Below are positions 33,426 to 45,600 of a stretch of DNA of 50,502 nt, one piece after another. Below the pieces are notes generated by a model that had not been told where the DNA came from, did not search any database, and saw only the letters and a program-made list of their open reading frames with translations. The DNA comes from Temnopleurus reevesii (taxonomy: Eukaryota; Echinodermata; Echinoidea; Temnopleuroida; Temnopleuridae). Position 1 is the first letter of the stretch. Every line of letters begins with the position of its first letter. Location: assembly GCA_036244855.1 (NCBI GenBank), contig BQKZ01002309.1, forward strand, positions 37,484 through 87,985. Reading direction: 5' to 3'. The position numbers and the translations under genes were made by a program.

Positions 33426-33892
33426 AATGAACTGTTTGAATATATGCGTGTTAGAAGTGACTCAATATTCAAATCTACATTGGAGTTTCACCATTTTTTG
33501 TGAAAATAGTCTATTCCATCCTATTTGAATCACTGTATGCGATGAGGAGATTTCACTTTGATAATGCTCTTTGTCCAACCAAATTTTGATCAACTCTTTG
33601 CTTAGAATATCACTACATGTCCAGTCAACTCTGTGTCAAATAATTGCCCAAGTTTAGGTAATTTTATGGAAAAAATCATGCAAAATCTCAGACTCAAATT
33701 CAAGCATATTTTTGTGGTCCCAAAATATTTGAATTAGGCAGTGTGTGATGTAATTCCGTTCAATGAGTGGTGGCAGATAAAGGTTTTGGATGTTCAATAT
33801 ATTCATTAAACTGATTTGATAATTATTCAGCTCAGTAAACGATTGAATTATGTTACTGCCTTAAAAGCAATCGTAATTGCTTGATGACTAAG

Positions 33893-34046
33893 GGGGTGTT
33901 GTTCAAAATCAACTGCAACTTTGCAAATTGCTATGCGCATCTTCATTCGCGCGGTATGCGCATTTAACAAGGCGCGCATGTAACAGTGATTTTGATTGGC
34001 TAGTTCCGATCAACTGCAACTTGCGATCAATTGTAACTAACACCCG
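33893..34046. mobile_element. MITE, family A
   Basis: GGGGGTGTTGTTCAAAATC at the left end, with inner GCGCGGTATGCGCATTTAAC and CAACTTGCGATCAATTG. The right end is shortened to AACTAACACCCGC. Confidence 0.8.
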
Positions 34047-34087
34047 CTTGGATTTAGAAAAAAAAGTGCAATATTAGATCCAGTGTG

Positions 34088-34525
34088 GTGTTTCCCCCAA
34101 GTCATTTTTGAAGTTACCAAGAACAATTTTAAGGAAGATTAGAGTTTGTTCTTCCATCCTATTCTCAACTCTCAACCAGCCACCTTCTAAAGTTGTGGTC
34201 ACACCGGCCGAACGGAGCTGTAGCGGTCCTTTAGTGGTAGGGATTTAGTCTGAAAGTAGAGACCCTTGAGTTTTGGTGTGTGCTTGTGCAGAGCGTGATA
34301 CAGGGTATGCATTGTGTGACTACATTACACACAGCATTGTTCCTTCCTACAGCCTAGGGTAAGGCAAAAACAATGCAGTGTTTCACGTAGTGAAAGGTTG
34401 CATACTCTGTATCATGCTCACACAGAAAGCTTATAATCTGTACTTACAGACTACGCTAAAGGATCGCTACAGCTCCGCTCGGCCGGTGTGACCACACCTT
34501 ATTAAACTTGATGAAACGCTGCCCT
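34088..34525. mobile_element. MITE, family B, split by a nested foldback element
   Basis: Left part GTGGTGTTTCCCCCAAGTC and right part AACTTGATGAAACGCTGCCC are the two ends of a family B element. The 301-bp foldback at 34195-34495 interrupts it, so the foldback arrived later. Confidence 0.65.
34195..34495. mobile_element. 301-bp foldback element
   Basis: Left arm TGGTCACACCGGCCGAACGG with AGCTGTAGCG, mirrored by CGCTACAGCTCCGCTCGGCC and GGTGTGACCA at the right. Inner inverted matches continue (GATACAGGGTATGCA versus TGCATACTCTGTATC). Confidence 0.82.
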
Positions 34526-34634
34526 GGATTTTTTTATGAGAGATTGATTGATTGTATACTGTATCTGAAAGAATTGCCCTGATTGTTACATAGTCAGCTT
34601 GCTGAATGAATATGTAATGGTACATATAATTTTG

Positions 34635-34805
34635 GCTTGTGTTTCATAAAACCATTCATGGAGGTATGTACAATTGTACAAACGACTGGTTACCATTTTC
34701 TGCAGTCACTGACAACTCCTGGCAGTGCATTGCACCTGAGAAAGTGTCACCAGTCATTCACAAAGTTGTGCATAGATATATGAACATTTTCTGAAACACA
34801 ACCGT
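34635..34805. mobile_element. MITE, family B, diverged
   Basis: TTGTGTTTCATAAAACCATT at the left and ATTTTCTGAAACACAACC at the right are inverted. Inner ACGACTGGT and CACCAGTC also pair. Confidence 0.6.
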
Positions 34806-35740
34806 GGTAATTGGGAATAGTTTTTCCAATACTTGTACAAGCACAGAATTATGTCACATATAACATGTAACTAATATTTGTAAGCTCATTTTCTTTTTTA
34901 CTTTTAATGGTCATCTCATGGAAATGAGAATCTGAAATTTGAACCTGTGTCATAATTTTAGACTTCTAGGTTTATTGAGTTGTATTATCATGACTTAAAT
35001 GTCTGTATTTCCACAATATTGAATTATCCACAGCATTAAGTATAAAGTAATGTTTGTACAATTACAAATTCAATTTGCAAGGAAGGTATGGTGCTCCAAT
35101 AATATTAAAAAGATATTAAGTTTTAGGTAAGTAAGTTTTTAGCACAATGACAAATAAATCCCATCTCAGCAATAATTCAAACAGTATCCTATTAAAATAC
35201 ATGTATGTGTTAATTCTATGCAGAACAAGCACAAGTGATAGCATAATGATTATAGAGGTTTTGCGCTAGGATATCTTTCTTGATATTGTCACTTTGTGAT
35301 AAGGTAAACATTTGATATAGGGAAAGACTTAATACTGAAGTGACATAACTAGATTGCGTAGAGAATTCATAATAATGCGTTGTTTATGAAAATAGTTCAT
35401 CAATATTCCTAACAAATGATTTTCCCAACAAATGATTGTTTTATGTAACATTACTAATTGTAATGTATTTATACTGATAACAGATGCAGTGGAAATGTGT
35501 TGTTGAAAAGTCTGATATACCAAGTTTTCTATAATTATTTTTATATTACATGAAGAGTAATGTTTTCAGTTTTTGTGCCAAAGTGAGACACAATTTCTAA
35601 TGAAACAAGAGAATTTGCACTCTTCCACGAAAAGATATTTCATCACTTATTCCCACTGTATCTGTAATATATTTAGAAACTTTTCAGTGATGAGTGAGTT
35701 TTACAATAATTCGAAATGTTTTTGCTGTTGTTTTCTTATA

Positions 35741-35922
35741 GGTTGTTCAAAATTTGCCATTGATCACAAGTTGCAGTTGATCGGAACGTGTCAATCAAAA
35801 TCATTGTTTCATGCGTGTCTTGTGAGAAGCGCATATCATGCGAGAATGAAAATGCGCGTTACAAATTGCAACTGATTCGTGGTTGATTTGCGATCAATTG
35901 CAACTTTTGAACAACACCCCTA
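35741..35922. mobile_element. MITE, family A
   Basis: Inner sequences CAAGTTGCAGTTGATCGGAA, GCGCATATCATGCGAGAATG and GCGATCAATTGCAACTTTTG, ending GAACAACACCCCT. The left end is slightly shortened. Confidence 0.82.
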
Positions 35923-36040
35923 TAGTCTGGTTCATCCTGTGTCTTCCAAGGAATTCTTTGTTGGTCGAAAATAGTCTTTGAGATATTGTTATTTTCTTTT
36001 CTCTTTGCAGGAAAAATAGTGCATTATCACCATTTTTATG

Positions 36041-36105
36041 CCCCCGTCACCGTAAGGTGATGCCAGAGGCATTATGTTTTCGGGTTGTTAGATTTTTCTT
36101 TCTTT
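36041..36105. mobile_element. Fragment of the GCCTCCGCCAC-type TIR element
   Basis: ATGCCCCCGTCACCGTAAGG and TGCCAGAGGCATTATGTTTT match, in inverted orientation, the right end of the larger element at 45276-46087. Confidence 0.6.
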
Positions 36106-36166
36106 CAAATTGAAACAGGACCCACTTGCATAACAACACGACATCTCTATTACCTTGCTAACAGAG

Positions 36167-36354
36167 TGTTGCTAGAAAATTGTTATCAATTACAAGTTGT
36201 AGCTGATCAGCATGTGCCAATTAAAACCATTGTTTCATAATCGTCTTGTCAAAAACACAAAGTCAATAAAGTGTGCAAATTGAAATGCATTTTTCAATTT
36301 TCAACTGATTTGCAGTTGGTGTGCAATAACTTGCAAATTTCTAGCAACACCCCA
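36167..36354. mobile_element. MITE, family A, diverged
   Basis: GAGTGTTGCTAGAAAATTG and CAAATTTCTAGCAACACCCC are the inverted ends. The inside is more degraded than in other copies. Confidence 0.75.
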
Positions 36355-37748
36355 CCCCATAAAGTCTGATAAAATTACTTGTGGTATCTTTTAATTCATC
36401 TCATATCCAATGATGACACAGGTTTTATCATACTTTAGAAGAGATGCCCACTGTTCAAGAATATGCACGAGTATCAAAATTAGAATGTGAAACACCAAAC
36501 AGCTGAACCAGATATTTTCTCATGTTAGAAAGCGTGATGACAATACCCATATGCTTTCTCTCCTTAGAAAATATTTGGCTCAGCTAACAGGTGATTCACA
36601 TTTAAATTTCTTTCAGGAATATTTCGGAATGGTTGGCATCTCTGCGTTTAGCTAGGAGATAAATTGCTAGATGTTATGTTGTGAGGCAACTGGCGCCGGA
36701 TAAATAAGATTATTAGGGGTGTGGATGGAGAAATAGGACATTTGGAAGGAAGGATGGAAAATTAATAGATGATAAAAGATTGGAAATGTTTCAAAAGATA
36801 AAGAAAGGGAGGAAAGACTGATAGAAAGTGAGAGATAGAAGAAGGAAGAAGGTATTCAAAGTATTCAAAATACAGAGCAAACATCTTCTGTGTAGAGTGC
36901 TCAAGGCCCTTTTTATCCAGACAGAGAGAGGAAAAAGAAAAAAAAATGAGGCTGAAGATTACAAGAATGATGGAAAACTCTTTAGAAGAATAGTACACTG
37001 TAAACAAAAGGAACAAAAGAATTGAATAAAGTAGACACCTTCATTCAAGCCTTCACAGTTGCTTCATGATCACCAAAACAAAGTAGCTTCCTCGTTTATC
37101 ATCGCACAGGTGAAACACCTGTTTAGTAATTCTAAGAAGATTAATGCAGAGGGAAGGATATTTGTTTTATGTTCATCTACCTATGCTTCAGTGGACTTTT
37201 TTTTTTACTTTGTCCAAACCTTTGTCCATTCTGCTCTCAGTGATACCTCCAAATATTTGAAAAAAAACTACCATTATATAAAGGAGCAATACATGCCATG
37301 AGTGAGGCTGGCATATGTTCCAAAGTTAAAATTGTTTAGATCATGAGAAGAGTAAAAGAAAAGTAAGCTAAAAATGTCGAAAGATGAAATAGAATAAAGG
37401 AAAATATGCCTAGGCAGAAAGATTTGAAGAAAATAGAAAGCGGTGAAAGAAAAAAATAAATATACAAAATGAAGGAGATAATGGAGGAAAGAGATCGAGG
37501 TGCAGCTAGAAATCTAAATATTATAACCCTTGGAAACTGAGTATTATTGTATAGGATAAGTTTGTGTTATTGCAGATAATATAACTAATTGATAGGACAA
37601 ACATGTAACATACAAAACTATTTTAAACTCAAGTTTGATATTTTATTTATTAAAGTTATAACTGATTGTGAATCAATGAAACTTGTCAGTCATACTTACT
37701 TTCTATCATTGTATGTTCTATACTAAGTCCTCATTCTCTCTAAACTAT

Positions 37749-38253
37749 CGCTTCCCCTCGCTCGCTACCCCTCGCTCGCTTCCCCTCGCTCGCTACCCCT
37801 CGCTCGCTACCCCTCGCTCGCTTCCCCTCGCTCGCTTCCCCTCGCTCGCATCCCCTCGCTCGCTACCCCTCGCTCGCTACCCCTCGCTCGCATCCCCTCG
37901 CTCGCATCCCCTCGCTCGCTACCCCTCGCTCCCTACCCCTCGCTCGCTTCCCCTCGCTCCCTACCCCTCGCTCCCTACCCCTCGCTCCCTACCCCTCGCT
38001 CCCTACCCCTCGCTCCCTACCCCTCGCTCCCTACCCCTCGCTCGCTTCCCCTCGCTCGCTTCTCCTCGCTCGCTTCCCCTCGCTCGCTTCCCCTCGCTCG
38101 CTTCCCCTCGCTCGCTTCCCCTCGCTCGCTTCCCCTCGCTCGCTTCCCCTCGCTCCCTTCCCCTCGCTCCCTTCCCCTCGCTCCCTTCCCCTCGCTCCCT
38201 TCCCCTCGCTCCCTTCCCCTTGCTCCTTGCCCCTCGCTCCCCCACCCCTTGCT
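37749..38253. repeat. 14-bp minisatellite (CTTCCCCTCGCTCG type), about 35 copies
   Basis: A regular 14-bp unit with variants at two positions (CTCG or CTCC, CTTCC or CTACC). Variants occur in blocks: mixed TAC/TTC/CAT up to about 37925, then CTCCCTAC to about 38039, CTCGCTTC to about 38150, and CTCCCTTC to about 38218. Because 14 is not a multiple of three, all frames are open on both strands, giving false Ser/Pro/Leu/Arg-rich and Gly/Glu/Arg-rich proteins. Confidence 0.93.
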
Positions 38254-38297
38254 ACACAGCTCACCACCCCTAAAGAGACTTCCCTTTTGCCACATAT

Positions 38298-38700
38298 TTC
38301 ATGAACCTGAGCCATCAAAAATATTTGCATCCCGCTTGGGAGTTTAACCCATAACCTTTTGGGTGGCAAGTTTTAACTTTACCACTAGACCAGCTCAGGC
38401 CCACTGGCAGTTTGAAGACAAATTAGAATCAAATACCCCATGTTTCTTCAATTTAAGCCATCAAAAATAATATAGGCAACCTGCTTGGGATTTGAACTCT
38501 GAACCTTTGTGTTAGCAAACAGTGCATTATCCAACCACTAGATCAGCTTAGGCCAACTGGTTACTTGATGACAACATTGAATCAAATACCCCCTATTTTA
38601 TGAGAAAAAAAAAACAATAAAAAACATTTGCAACCGAGTTGACATTTGAACACAGGACCTTCAGGTTAGAAATCATCTACAGTACCAGAAGACCGGGTAA
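38298..38700 (-). repeat. Tandem array of three tRNA-like (SINE head) units
   Basis: On the minus strand, unit one (about 38320-38402) has an A-box-like TGGTCTAGTGG and a B-box-like GGGTTAAACTCCC. Unit two (about 38470-38560) has TGATCTAGTGG and GAGTTCAAATCCC. Unit three (about 38620-38695) is decayed. The spacer AGCCATCAAAAATA is shared, giving a period of about 157 bp. The head differs from the SINE at 19232. Confidence 0.65.
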
Positions 38701-38903
38701 TGCCTGATGGAAATTTGGGACAAATACAAAATCATATATCCCAGAACTGCTTGTCTTGAACTGAGAAACAGAGCATCTTGAATCCCAGAATTATTTTAAA
38801 GACTCTTCATCTTTGAAGTTTTAGGGTATTCATAATTTGATTACAGTAGATGTGACAAATAGAAATGGGCATCTTTGTAAAGTAGAAATTAAAGGATATA
38901 CAT

Positions 38904-39083
38904 GTACAGTCAAACCTGTCTACAGAGGCCACCCCAAGGGAAACAGAAAAAGAAGCCACTGTAGACAGTTGGCCTCTATAGACAGATTCTATAACATGCA
39001 TTTACACCTCGAGGGAATCAATTCAAGTGGCCACTACAGACAGGTGGTCACTATAGACAATGGCCACTATAGACAGGTTTGAC
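38904..39083. mobile_element. MITE with TACAGTCAAACCTGTCTA termini
   Basis: TACAGTCAAACCTGTCTACAG at the left and CTATAGACAGGTTTGACA at the right, with several internal GGCCACTATAGACA repeats. The pattern resembles TA-targeting DNA transposon MITEs. Confidence 0.78.
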
Positions 39084-39118
39084 ATTATTTGTATTTTCAC
39101 AAATAGCTCCTCGTTCAC

Positions 39119-39161
39119 TTTCTACCCCCCCCCTTTCTCTTTCTCTCACCCTCCCTCTATT

Positions 39162-39193
<32 letters not shown>

Positions 39194-39197
39194 GCCT
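39119..39197. repeat. Poly-C and CT microsatellite
   Basis: Runs of C alternate with a long CT dinucleotide tract on the plus strand. Confidence 0.85.
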
Positions 39198-39407
39198 GTC
39201 TGAATCTGTATTTCTTTCTTCAAGATGAAGAGAAGTTACTAAAGTGTTTCAAATGAAATGTTACAAAGCATGACAAAAAGTGAATTTCCTCATGTTTTCA
39301 GTAGATTTATTCGTGATCTCTCAGTAATCACATTTATGTTTGTTTAAAAATTGGTAGAAAAGTCTGATTATTTGTCCAGAGCATGCACTTGGTGCTGCTA
39401 GTGTAAT

Positions 39408-39535
39408 GCCCCGGTCACATAGGGCTCCGGAAGCAACACGATTCGACACAACTCTTTGTTCGCAGGCAGTTAACTGTGAATTAACAAAGAGTCGTGTTGA
39501 ATCATGTTGCTTCCGGGGTCCTATGTGACCGGGGC
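39408..39535. mobile_element. 128-bp foldback element, copy 2
   Basis: GCCCCGGTCACATAGGGCTC pairs with GGTCCTATGTGACCGGGGC. Same length as the copy at 10630-10757, but the middle is in the opposite orientation (TTAACTGTGAATTAACAAAG here, CTTTGTTAATTCACAG there). Confidence 0.85.
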
Positions 39536-39582
39536 CCAATGCTGTTAGCAATCATCACTGTGCGCAGAAGTGACAAAGGACA

Positions 39583-39758
39583 GGGACAAAGTAAACAACT
39601 TCATTCAATCATTCACAATCAACAGCTTGATGATCACAAAAGAAAGACCCAGGTGTTACTCTTGTTCAACATATTTCCACAGAATGAGAAGGGTGGAATT
39701 TGTTTTGTGCTCATCCAGCTGTTGTAAGTGCTTGAATGGAGGCTGTTTACTTTGTCCC
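39583..39758. mobile_element. TIR element (GGGACAAAGTAAACA ends)
   Basis: A perfect 15-bp terminal inverted repeat, GGGACAAAGTAAACA and TGTTTACTTTGTCCC, encloses about 146 bp. A diverged relative lies at about 37026-37217 (AAAGTAGACACCTTCATTCA and ACTTTGTCCAAACC). Confidence 0.75.
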
Positions 39759-41399
39759 AGGTCTTTTCCCCTTCTGCTCACAGTGCATTGTTGGTGGAAG
39801 TATCGGTCATGGCACTAACAAATTAGTGGATAGTTTTTATGGGAAATTTCTAAGGCCCTTGCAAATTAGGGGTAAAGATTTATATTTATCTTTTTAATAT
39901 AAAATGTAGTCAAAACTAAAACTGAATTAATAAAAATAAGTTTCTGACCGACCAATGCTAACACCTCATTATTGGGCATCTAAACAATTTTTTTGTTGGC
40001 CTTATTCAAATAAAACACACTTAAATACAAGTTGATATTCTATAGACAGAATATTTCACATAGAGAAATTTACATAACATAGGTAAATTTTGACAATTAT
40101 AAGGAAATAAAATAAAGTCTACTGTATTATCAATTACAGTAAAACAACAAAACTTAACAATTGAGGAATAATATAAAGAAGATTCCATACTTCGATTGTT
40201 TGATTTAAATAATTTCAATCTGAGATTGAATTGAATTTGCATAAATGCACTAACAGTACTGGAATACAATGATACAATTGCTACAATACAAAATGAATAT
40301 GAAATTAACAATATCAAAATCCAATTTGATTGAAAAAAATGCAAAACAGAAAAGTCAGCAGATACAACAATTGAAAGATATATTAGAAAAGAGGCATATT
40401 TGGTTTACAGTCTCTTGGAAAGGCTTACGTCCGCATCTAGTACAAAACATACTTAAAATCTAATCATGATCTAAAGATATACCAGTCATCTATAACTTTG
40501 CTCTGTTGGGAGTTCCTCAAGTTTCTACTACAATGATTAAATATGGTCTTGCAATTTTTATTCTAATGATTGGAAAGAGAAATAATTTCAGTAACACAGT
40601 AAACCCTCATTCGTCAAATGAAATGGGTACTTATGTGGAGCTGAATTTTTCATTTGATGTATTAAAGCTATAGCTCCAATGAAAAACAAAAACTCACAAA
40701 AAAGGTGTGTCGATTGAGGTTAGGTTCCCATAAGTTTAGTCTACATGTTAATATTCTTGTTATGACTGGTATTCTTGTAATCAACTCGGCTTTAATATCA
40801 ATGGTTCATTGTGCATTGCATGCTATGATTCATACATACAAAACAATTTGACAATGTAGAAAAATCATCATCATTTCAATAATTGCACATACAAGTATTC
40901 TCAATACAAAATAACAATCACACTTTATAAGAAATTTGTCACAAAATCATCTTTACAATCAAAGTTTAGATCTACAGGAATTTATCATTTGTCCTTTTCC
41001 TTATATTACTGGCACATCCTGCCTTAGTTTTTAAACTATTTCTTACGTCTTCCATTCCCCCAATGAATAGAACTCTCTCTCTCTCTCACACACACAAACA
41101 TAAAAACATTCACCACACATACAGGTTTTGGGTGTAGATCGAAGAAATATATTGTGTGTGTGTATAGAAGTGTGCATCAATACCATTTATTTTCAGTGTA
41201 TCCCAGGCGATATCTCTGCCTTCCTTAATGGGAACTGTGGACTTTAAACCATGAACACTTAATTTGAAAAATTACCATCCAACTAAGGACATACCCACTA
41301 TCTTTCTTTCAGTCTATTGTTATTGTACAGTGCTATATTAAAGGACAGTCCTCAATAGACAACCGTCTTCAATTGCAGATACGCCCTCGGTTTTCAGGC

Positions 41400-41450
41400 T
41401 GTGGTCCCAAGTCTACATATACACACACACACACACACAAACACATGCAC
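41400..41450. repeat. CA microsatellites in the probable carboxypeptidase 3' region
   Basis: ACACACACACAC repeats here, with another CT/CA cluster at 41072-41102 and a short TGTGTG tract at about 41153. Confidence 0.8.
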
Positions 41451-42104
41451 ATGCCCCAAAACATACATTTTTCCTCTCAATTCATCACTACTACTTTGGT
41501 TTGGGGACTTTAAGTCGCACATCTACTAAAATATAATTTCATCACCAAGTATGATTAAGGCCATCTGTTGTATAACTACAGAGGAGAACCATTCTTTTAT
41601 CACTTACAAAACATTTATTAGAGGAACAAAATTCATGCACTGTGTAGTGTGATATACATGTATATACCAATTAAATTACTTTCATATTTCAGTGGTGTAA
41701 ATTGATATGATGGAATGATCATGATATAAATATGGCAAAGAGAATAATAAAAATACTTGAAACAGCAAATCAAAATGACTTTTTATGGGAAGAATTATTC
41801 CTTTTTTGCTTCAATTTGGAATGTAAGATGGAAATTATAAAATAATTGAAATTAGAAATGCCTGAAAATCAAAGGATAGTTTTCCTTCCCAAAACAAAAC
41901 CGTTTTGTTCAGTTGTTAACCCATTGACTTCTGAATTCTGTAATACCCATAGACTTTGTGTAGAGACTACCCAGTTCCAGAAGTCAAGGAGTTTAATACA
42001 GCTTGGTTACTCTGATTTACTATGCTACAATCATTCTGTAGGGATGGCACATTTGTATCTTGGCAATCTCAAAGAGCTCATTATAATAAAATTCCACTAT
42101 CTGA

Positions 42105-42277
42105 GGGGATGTTGCTAGAAAACTGCAAATCAAATGCAAATCAGTTGCAACTTGAAAGGTGCATTTTCATTTGCAAATGGTCTACCTTTTTAGCAAAGCG
42201 TGCATGAATTAATAAATTTTATTGGAAAATGATGATCGACTCCGACTTGCAATTGATCGCAACTTTCTAACAACACC
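42105..42277. mobile_element. MITE, family A, just past the carboxypeptidase stop
   Basis: GGGGATGTTGCTAGAAAAC and AACTTTCTAACAACACCAC are the ends. The inside has CAAATCAAATGCAAATCAGT and TGCAATTGATCGCAAC. It ends about 25 bp from the stop codon (42303), so it is probably inside the 3' UTR. Confidence 0.82.
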
Positions 42278-42302
42278 ACTTTCGATAACACAAGAGTTCA
42301 CT

Positions 42303-42636
42303 TTACAATGGCTGGTTATTCAAGAACTGTGTTATCATGTGATACGCCTGAGCAGGCCTCCACTGCGGCACCATATGCCCCGCCCCTTTCACCGTGGCAA
42401 CCGTCACGTTCATCAACTCATGGACAAATCCGGCAACCTGCGAGTCCACCTTCCACGGACGACGGGCCGTCTTCTCGGCTTGTTGGAGGTCCTTCACGAA
42501 CCACTGCGCGCTGAGGAAGTTACAGACGATGTCGACGTCTCCGTTGTAGAAAAAACCGCGGTATTTCTGGAGTAGAGCATTGATCTGCAGTTTCACATCC
42601 ATGTACTGCTTGGTGTAGTTGGCCTGCACTGCCGTA
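42303..42636 (-). CDS. CTSA: Carboxypeptidase terminal exon (catalytic Asp and His)
   Basis: Follows the acceptor TCTATCACCAG and encodes [20 protein letters not shown] onward, with catalytic Asp in GDVDIVCNF, His in GAGHMVPQW and the stop TAA at 42303-42305. It is distinctly more GC-rich than its surroundings, and an antisense frame on the plus strand (42222-42575) is open only as a shadow. Confidence 0.93.
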
Positions 42637-45600
42637 CTGGTGATAGAAAGAGTGATTATATTTTTGTATACTTCCAAGGATTTTATTTGGTTGACAACAC
42701 TATCAACCCGCAGGAGTTGCTTTAATCACATGCAAATTTGCCTGTAATCTTGCTTGAGCAAAGGGGAAAGATGATCTTGATTTGTATTGTAATTCTTATT
42801 TTTTCTATCCTTACATTAGTTATCCTATTCCGCTAATTTTTCCATCCTTTTCTATGAGAAAAAAACTGATTCAAAGTATTCCTCAAATGATCAAAGAGCA
42901 TGCCTAGTTACAAAAATGATATAAAGTTAATATACAAACTGATTTAAGAAGAGGCATTCATTTCTATTTCCATATATTTATTTTTTGTATCTAACAAAGG
43001 TATATGTTATACCATGTAGAACCCCAGTACTGTACTAATTTTTCACCTTGTTAATTGATTCAAAATATCTAAATTCCTTCTTGATCGTTTCATAAACTAC
43101 ATAGCTTGGTAATCTTGCAGTCCTAAAAATCCTACGGCTCTGTAAAATTGATCCTCCTCCTTTACTGTTGCTTTTGTTATTCATTTATTTAAATAGTTTT
43201 AAACTTTATCTTTATTTTCTGTTCAAGTTTGCATTTCTTTCATTCTCATTGATCGATAAATTAAATGAACGAAACTACAATCTGTAATATCTGTAATACT
43301 TACCTACAAACCTGCCAGGGCTGAACAGAGACCGGGATATTCAGAGCAAGCCTAACATCATCTCGGCTGAGGTACGTTGTCTCCGCAGTTGCATCAACAC
43401 ACCCAATGATGTCTTTGTTATCAGCAGTGAAACCATGGGAGGCATAGTGTGTAGAGCTGAATGAAGAATTTCTTTGCTTCTGCAACATCTGAAATGAAAT
43501 AGGGTGGATGATAATACTTATGACACCAAGCTGGGTATTTTCAAAGCATTTTTGCAAGAACAATGGAACTTAGTACAAAGATATATGATAGAACAGTATT
43601 CCTAATATAAAGAGTTAATAATTTGGTCCCAGCTCTATACAATCCATAAGCAGCAAAACCATGGGAGGCATAGTGTGTAGAGCTTAATGAAGAATTTCTC
43701 TGGCTCTGCAACAACTGAAATGAAATACATTGTAAGGTTGATGATAATACTATATAAGTTATAAATTTTGCAGAGGGTTTATTTTCACTTGTTTCATAAC
43801 TATGAATTCATGAATATTTTTGCTAATTAGAATGCCCATAGCCTTACATACAGCAATTGTCCAAAATCTGAAAAATAGAACCCGTTTATGTGTCAGTAGG
43901 TATGAATTCGCTTAAATTTATATCCGCTCAAAATAATGGCTTTTACAATACTAAAGACATCACACATCACAGTGACAGCTTCTTGAACAAATGACACGTT
44001 CTCCATAACACAACATGCAAATACCATGAGAGAATGGGATTTATTATCTTGAATAAACATTTTCAACTTACAATATTCTGCTTTCACTCCTAATCAAGGC
44101 ATTTGGCTAAAATTGTTGATAAGAGTCCATTAATCATTTTACATTGTTTTCATCAAAATACAGACACTCACTTTGATGATCTGCTTGGTCTCTGGAATCT
44201 TGTACTTGATCCTGAGAGAAGACCAGAGGTCAAACTGAAATCTCTCCATCTCAGTTGGAATGCCTCCAGCGCAGTCTTGGTAGATAGAATATGTATTGAT
44301 GCCACTGCCTATAAATGACCGAGCTACATGGTACTGCAAAGGAGAAATACAAAAAACATTTTAACTTAAAAAATAAAAGAAGAAAAAGAAAGTGACCTAA
44401 AACTGAGTTGTGTGAGCAAGGACCACAGGTGTAATTGATATTGCTTCATCTTGAACAGAATGCCTCCAGAACAGTATTGGTACATAGAATACGTATTGAT
44501 GCCACTGCCTATAAATGATCGAGCTACATGGTACTGCAAAGAAGAAAGATAAAAATCATTTCAACTTGGATGGAGGAGAAGAAACAGAGGATGACCCAAA
44601 ACCATCTGGGCCCCCTAACATTGTAAATCATGTACAGGTCCTAAATGTTTGCAATTGATCGCAATCTCTTTTATGTTACAGGCCCAAGGTGTATGATTGA
44701 AGACCAAAGGCCAAACTGATATCTCTCCATCCTTGTCTGAGTACCTCCAGCACAGTCTTGGTAGAATATGTATTGATGCCACTGCTTATAAATGATCGGG
44801 CTACATGGTACTGCAAAAAAGAAAAGACAAAAACCATGATCAATTCAACTAGAAAAGGAGAAGAAAGAGCGGGTGACCAATATAAACCATAAGGTGGATG
44901 AAAAATGACCAGAGGTCAAACTGATATCTCTCCATCTCTTTTGGAATGTCGTCAGCACAGTCTTGGTAGATAGAATATGTATTGATGCCACTGCCTATAA
45001 ATGATCGGGCTACATGATACTGCAAAGGAGAAAGACAACAAAAATTTCAACTTCTACAGAAAAGGAGAAGAAAATGAGGCTGATCTAAAACCGTTTGGTG
45101 AATGAGCAAGGATCAGAGGTCAAACTGAAATCTCTCCATCTCAGTTGGAATGCCTCCAGCGCAGTCTTGGTAGATAGAATACGTATTGATGCCACTGCCT
45201 ATAAATGATCGGGCTACATGGTACTGCAAAAAATAAAGAAAACTAGATGAATCCTCGACCGCGCACGGTCAAAATTTATGCCTCCGCCATCACGCAATCA
45301 GAAAGATATGTACGGCTTGTTTGTTCCATGCCATCAGAAATCAAAAACATTTTACATATTTTGGGCACTGCGACCTTTGATCCTGTGAACCCAAAATNTT
45401 AAATAAGAGTTGGTCGATTGGAAAATTTAATCAATCTATGAGAAAAACAAGCTTTTAAAAAGAGGAAGAAAATCCAAAGAGCATCTGAAAATAAATTTTC
45501 AGGTCATAATTTCAGAAGGTGAAAATTAAAAAAAGAAGTTCAGGTTGGGCCATTCTTAGGGGGTGTTGTTCAAAAGTTGCAATTGATCGCAAGTTGCAGT

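Larger units (their letters stand above)
33426..42302. other. Intergenic region between PHKB and the carboxypeptidase gene
   Basis: No protein gene recognised on either strand. It holds family A and B MITEs, two foldback elements, a 14-bp minisatellite, a tandem tRNA-like array, a pogo-style MITE and CA/CT microsatellites. The part from about 40000 to 42302 is otherwise plain AT-rich sequence and probably contains the 3' UTR of the minus-strand carboxypeptidase. Minus-strand AATAAA candidates fall at 41614-41619 and 41186-41191. Confidence 0.6.

Noticed and set aside
37683..38273. 196-residue Ser/Pro/Leu/Arg repeat protein
   Set aside because: Product of the 14-bp minisatellite, open in several frames on both strands, with no plausible gene context.
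41846..42118. 90-residue frame near the carboxypeptidase 3' end
   Set aside because: No domain and AT-rich composition. It overlaps a MITE and the probable 3' UTR of the opposite-strand gene.
42222..42575. Plus-strand 117-residue frame
   Set aside because: It is antisense to the conserved, catalytic last exon of the carboxypeptidase.
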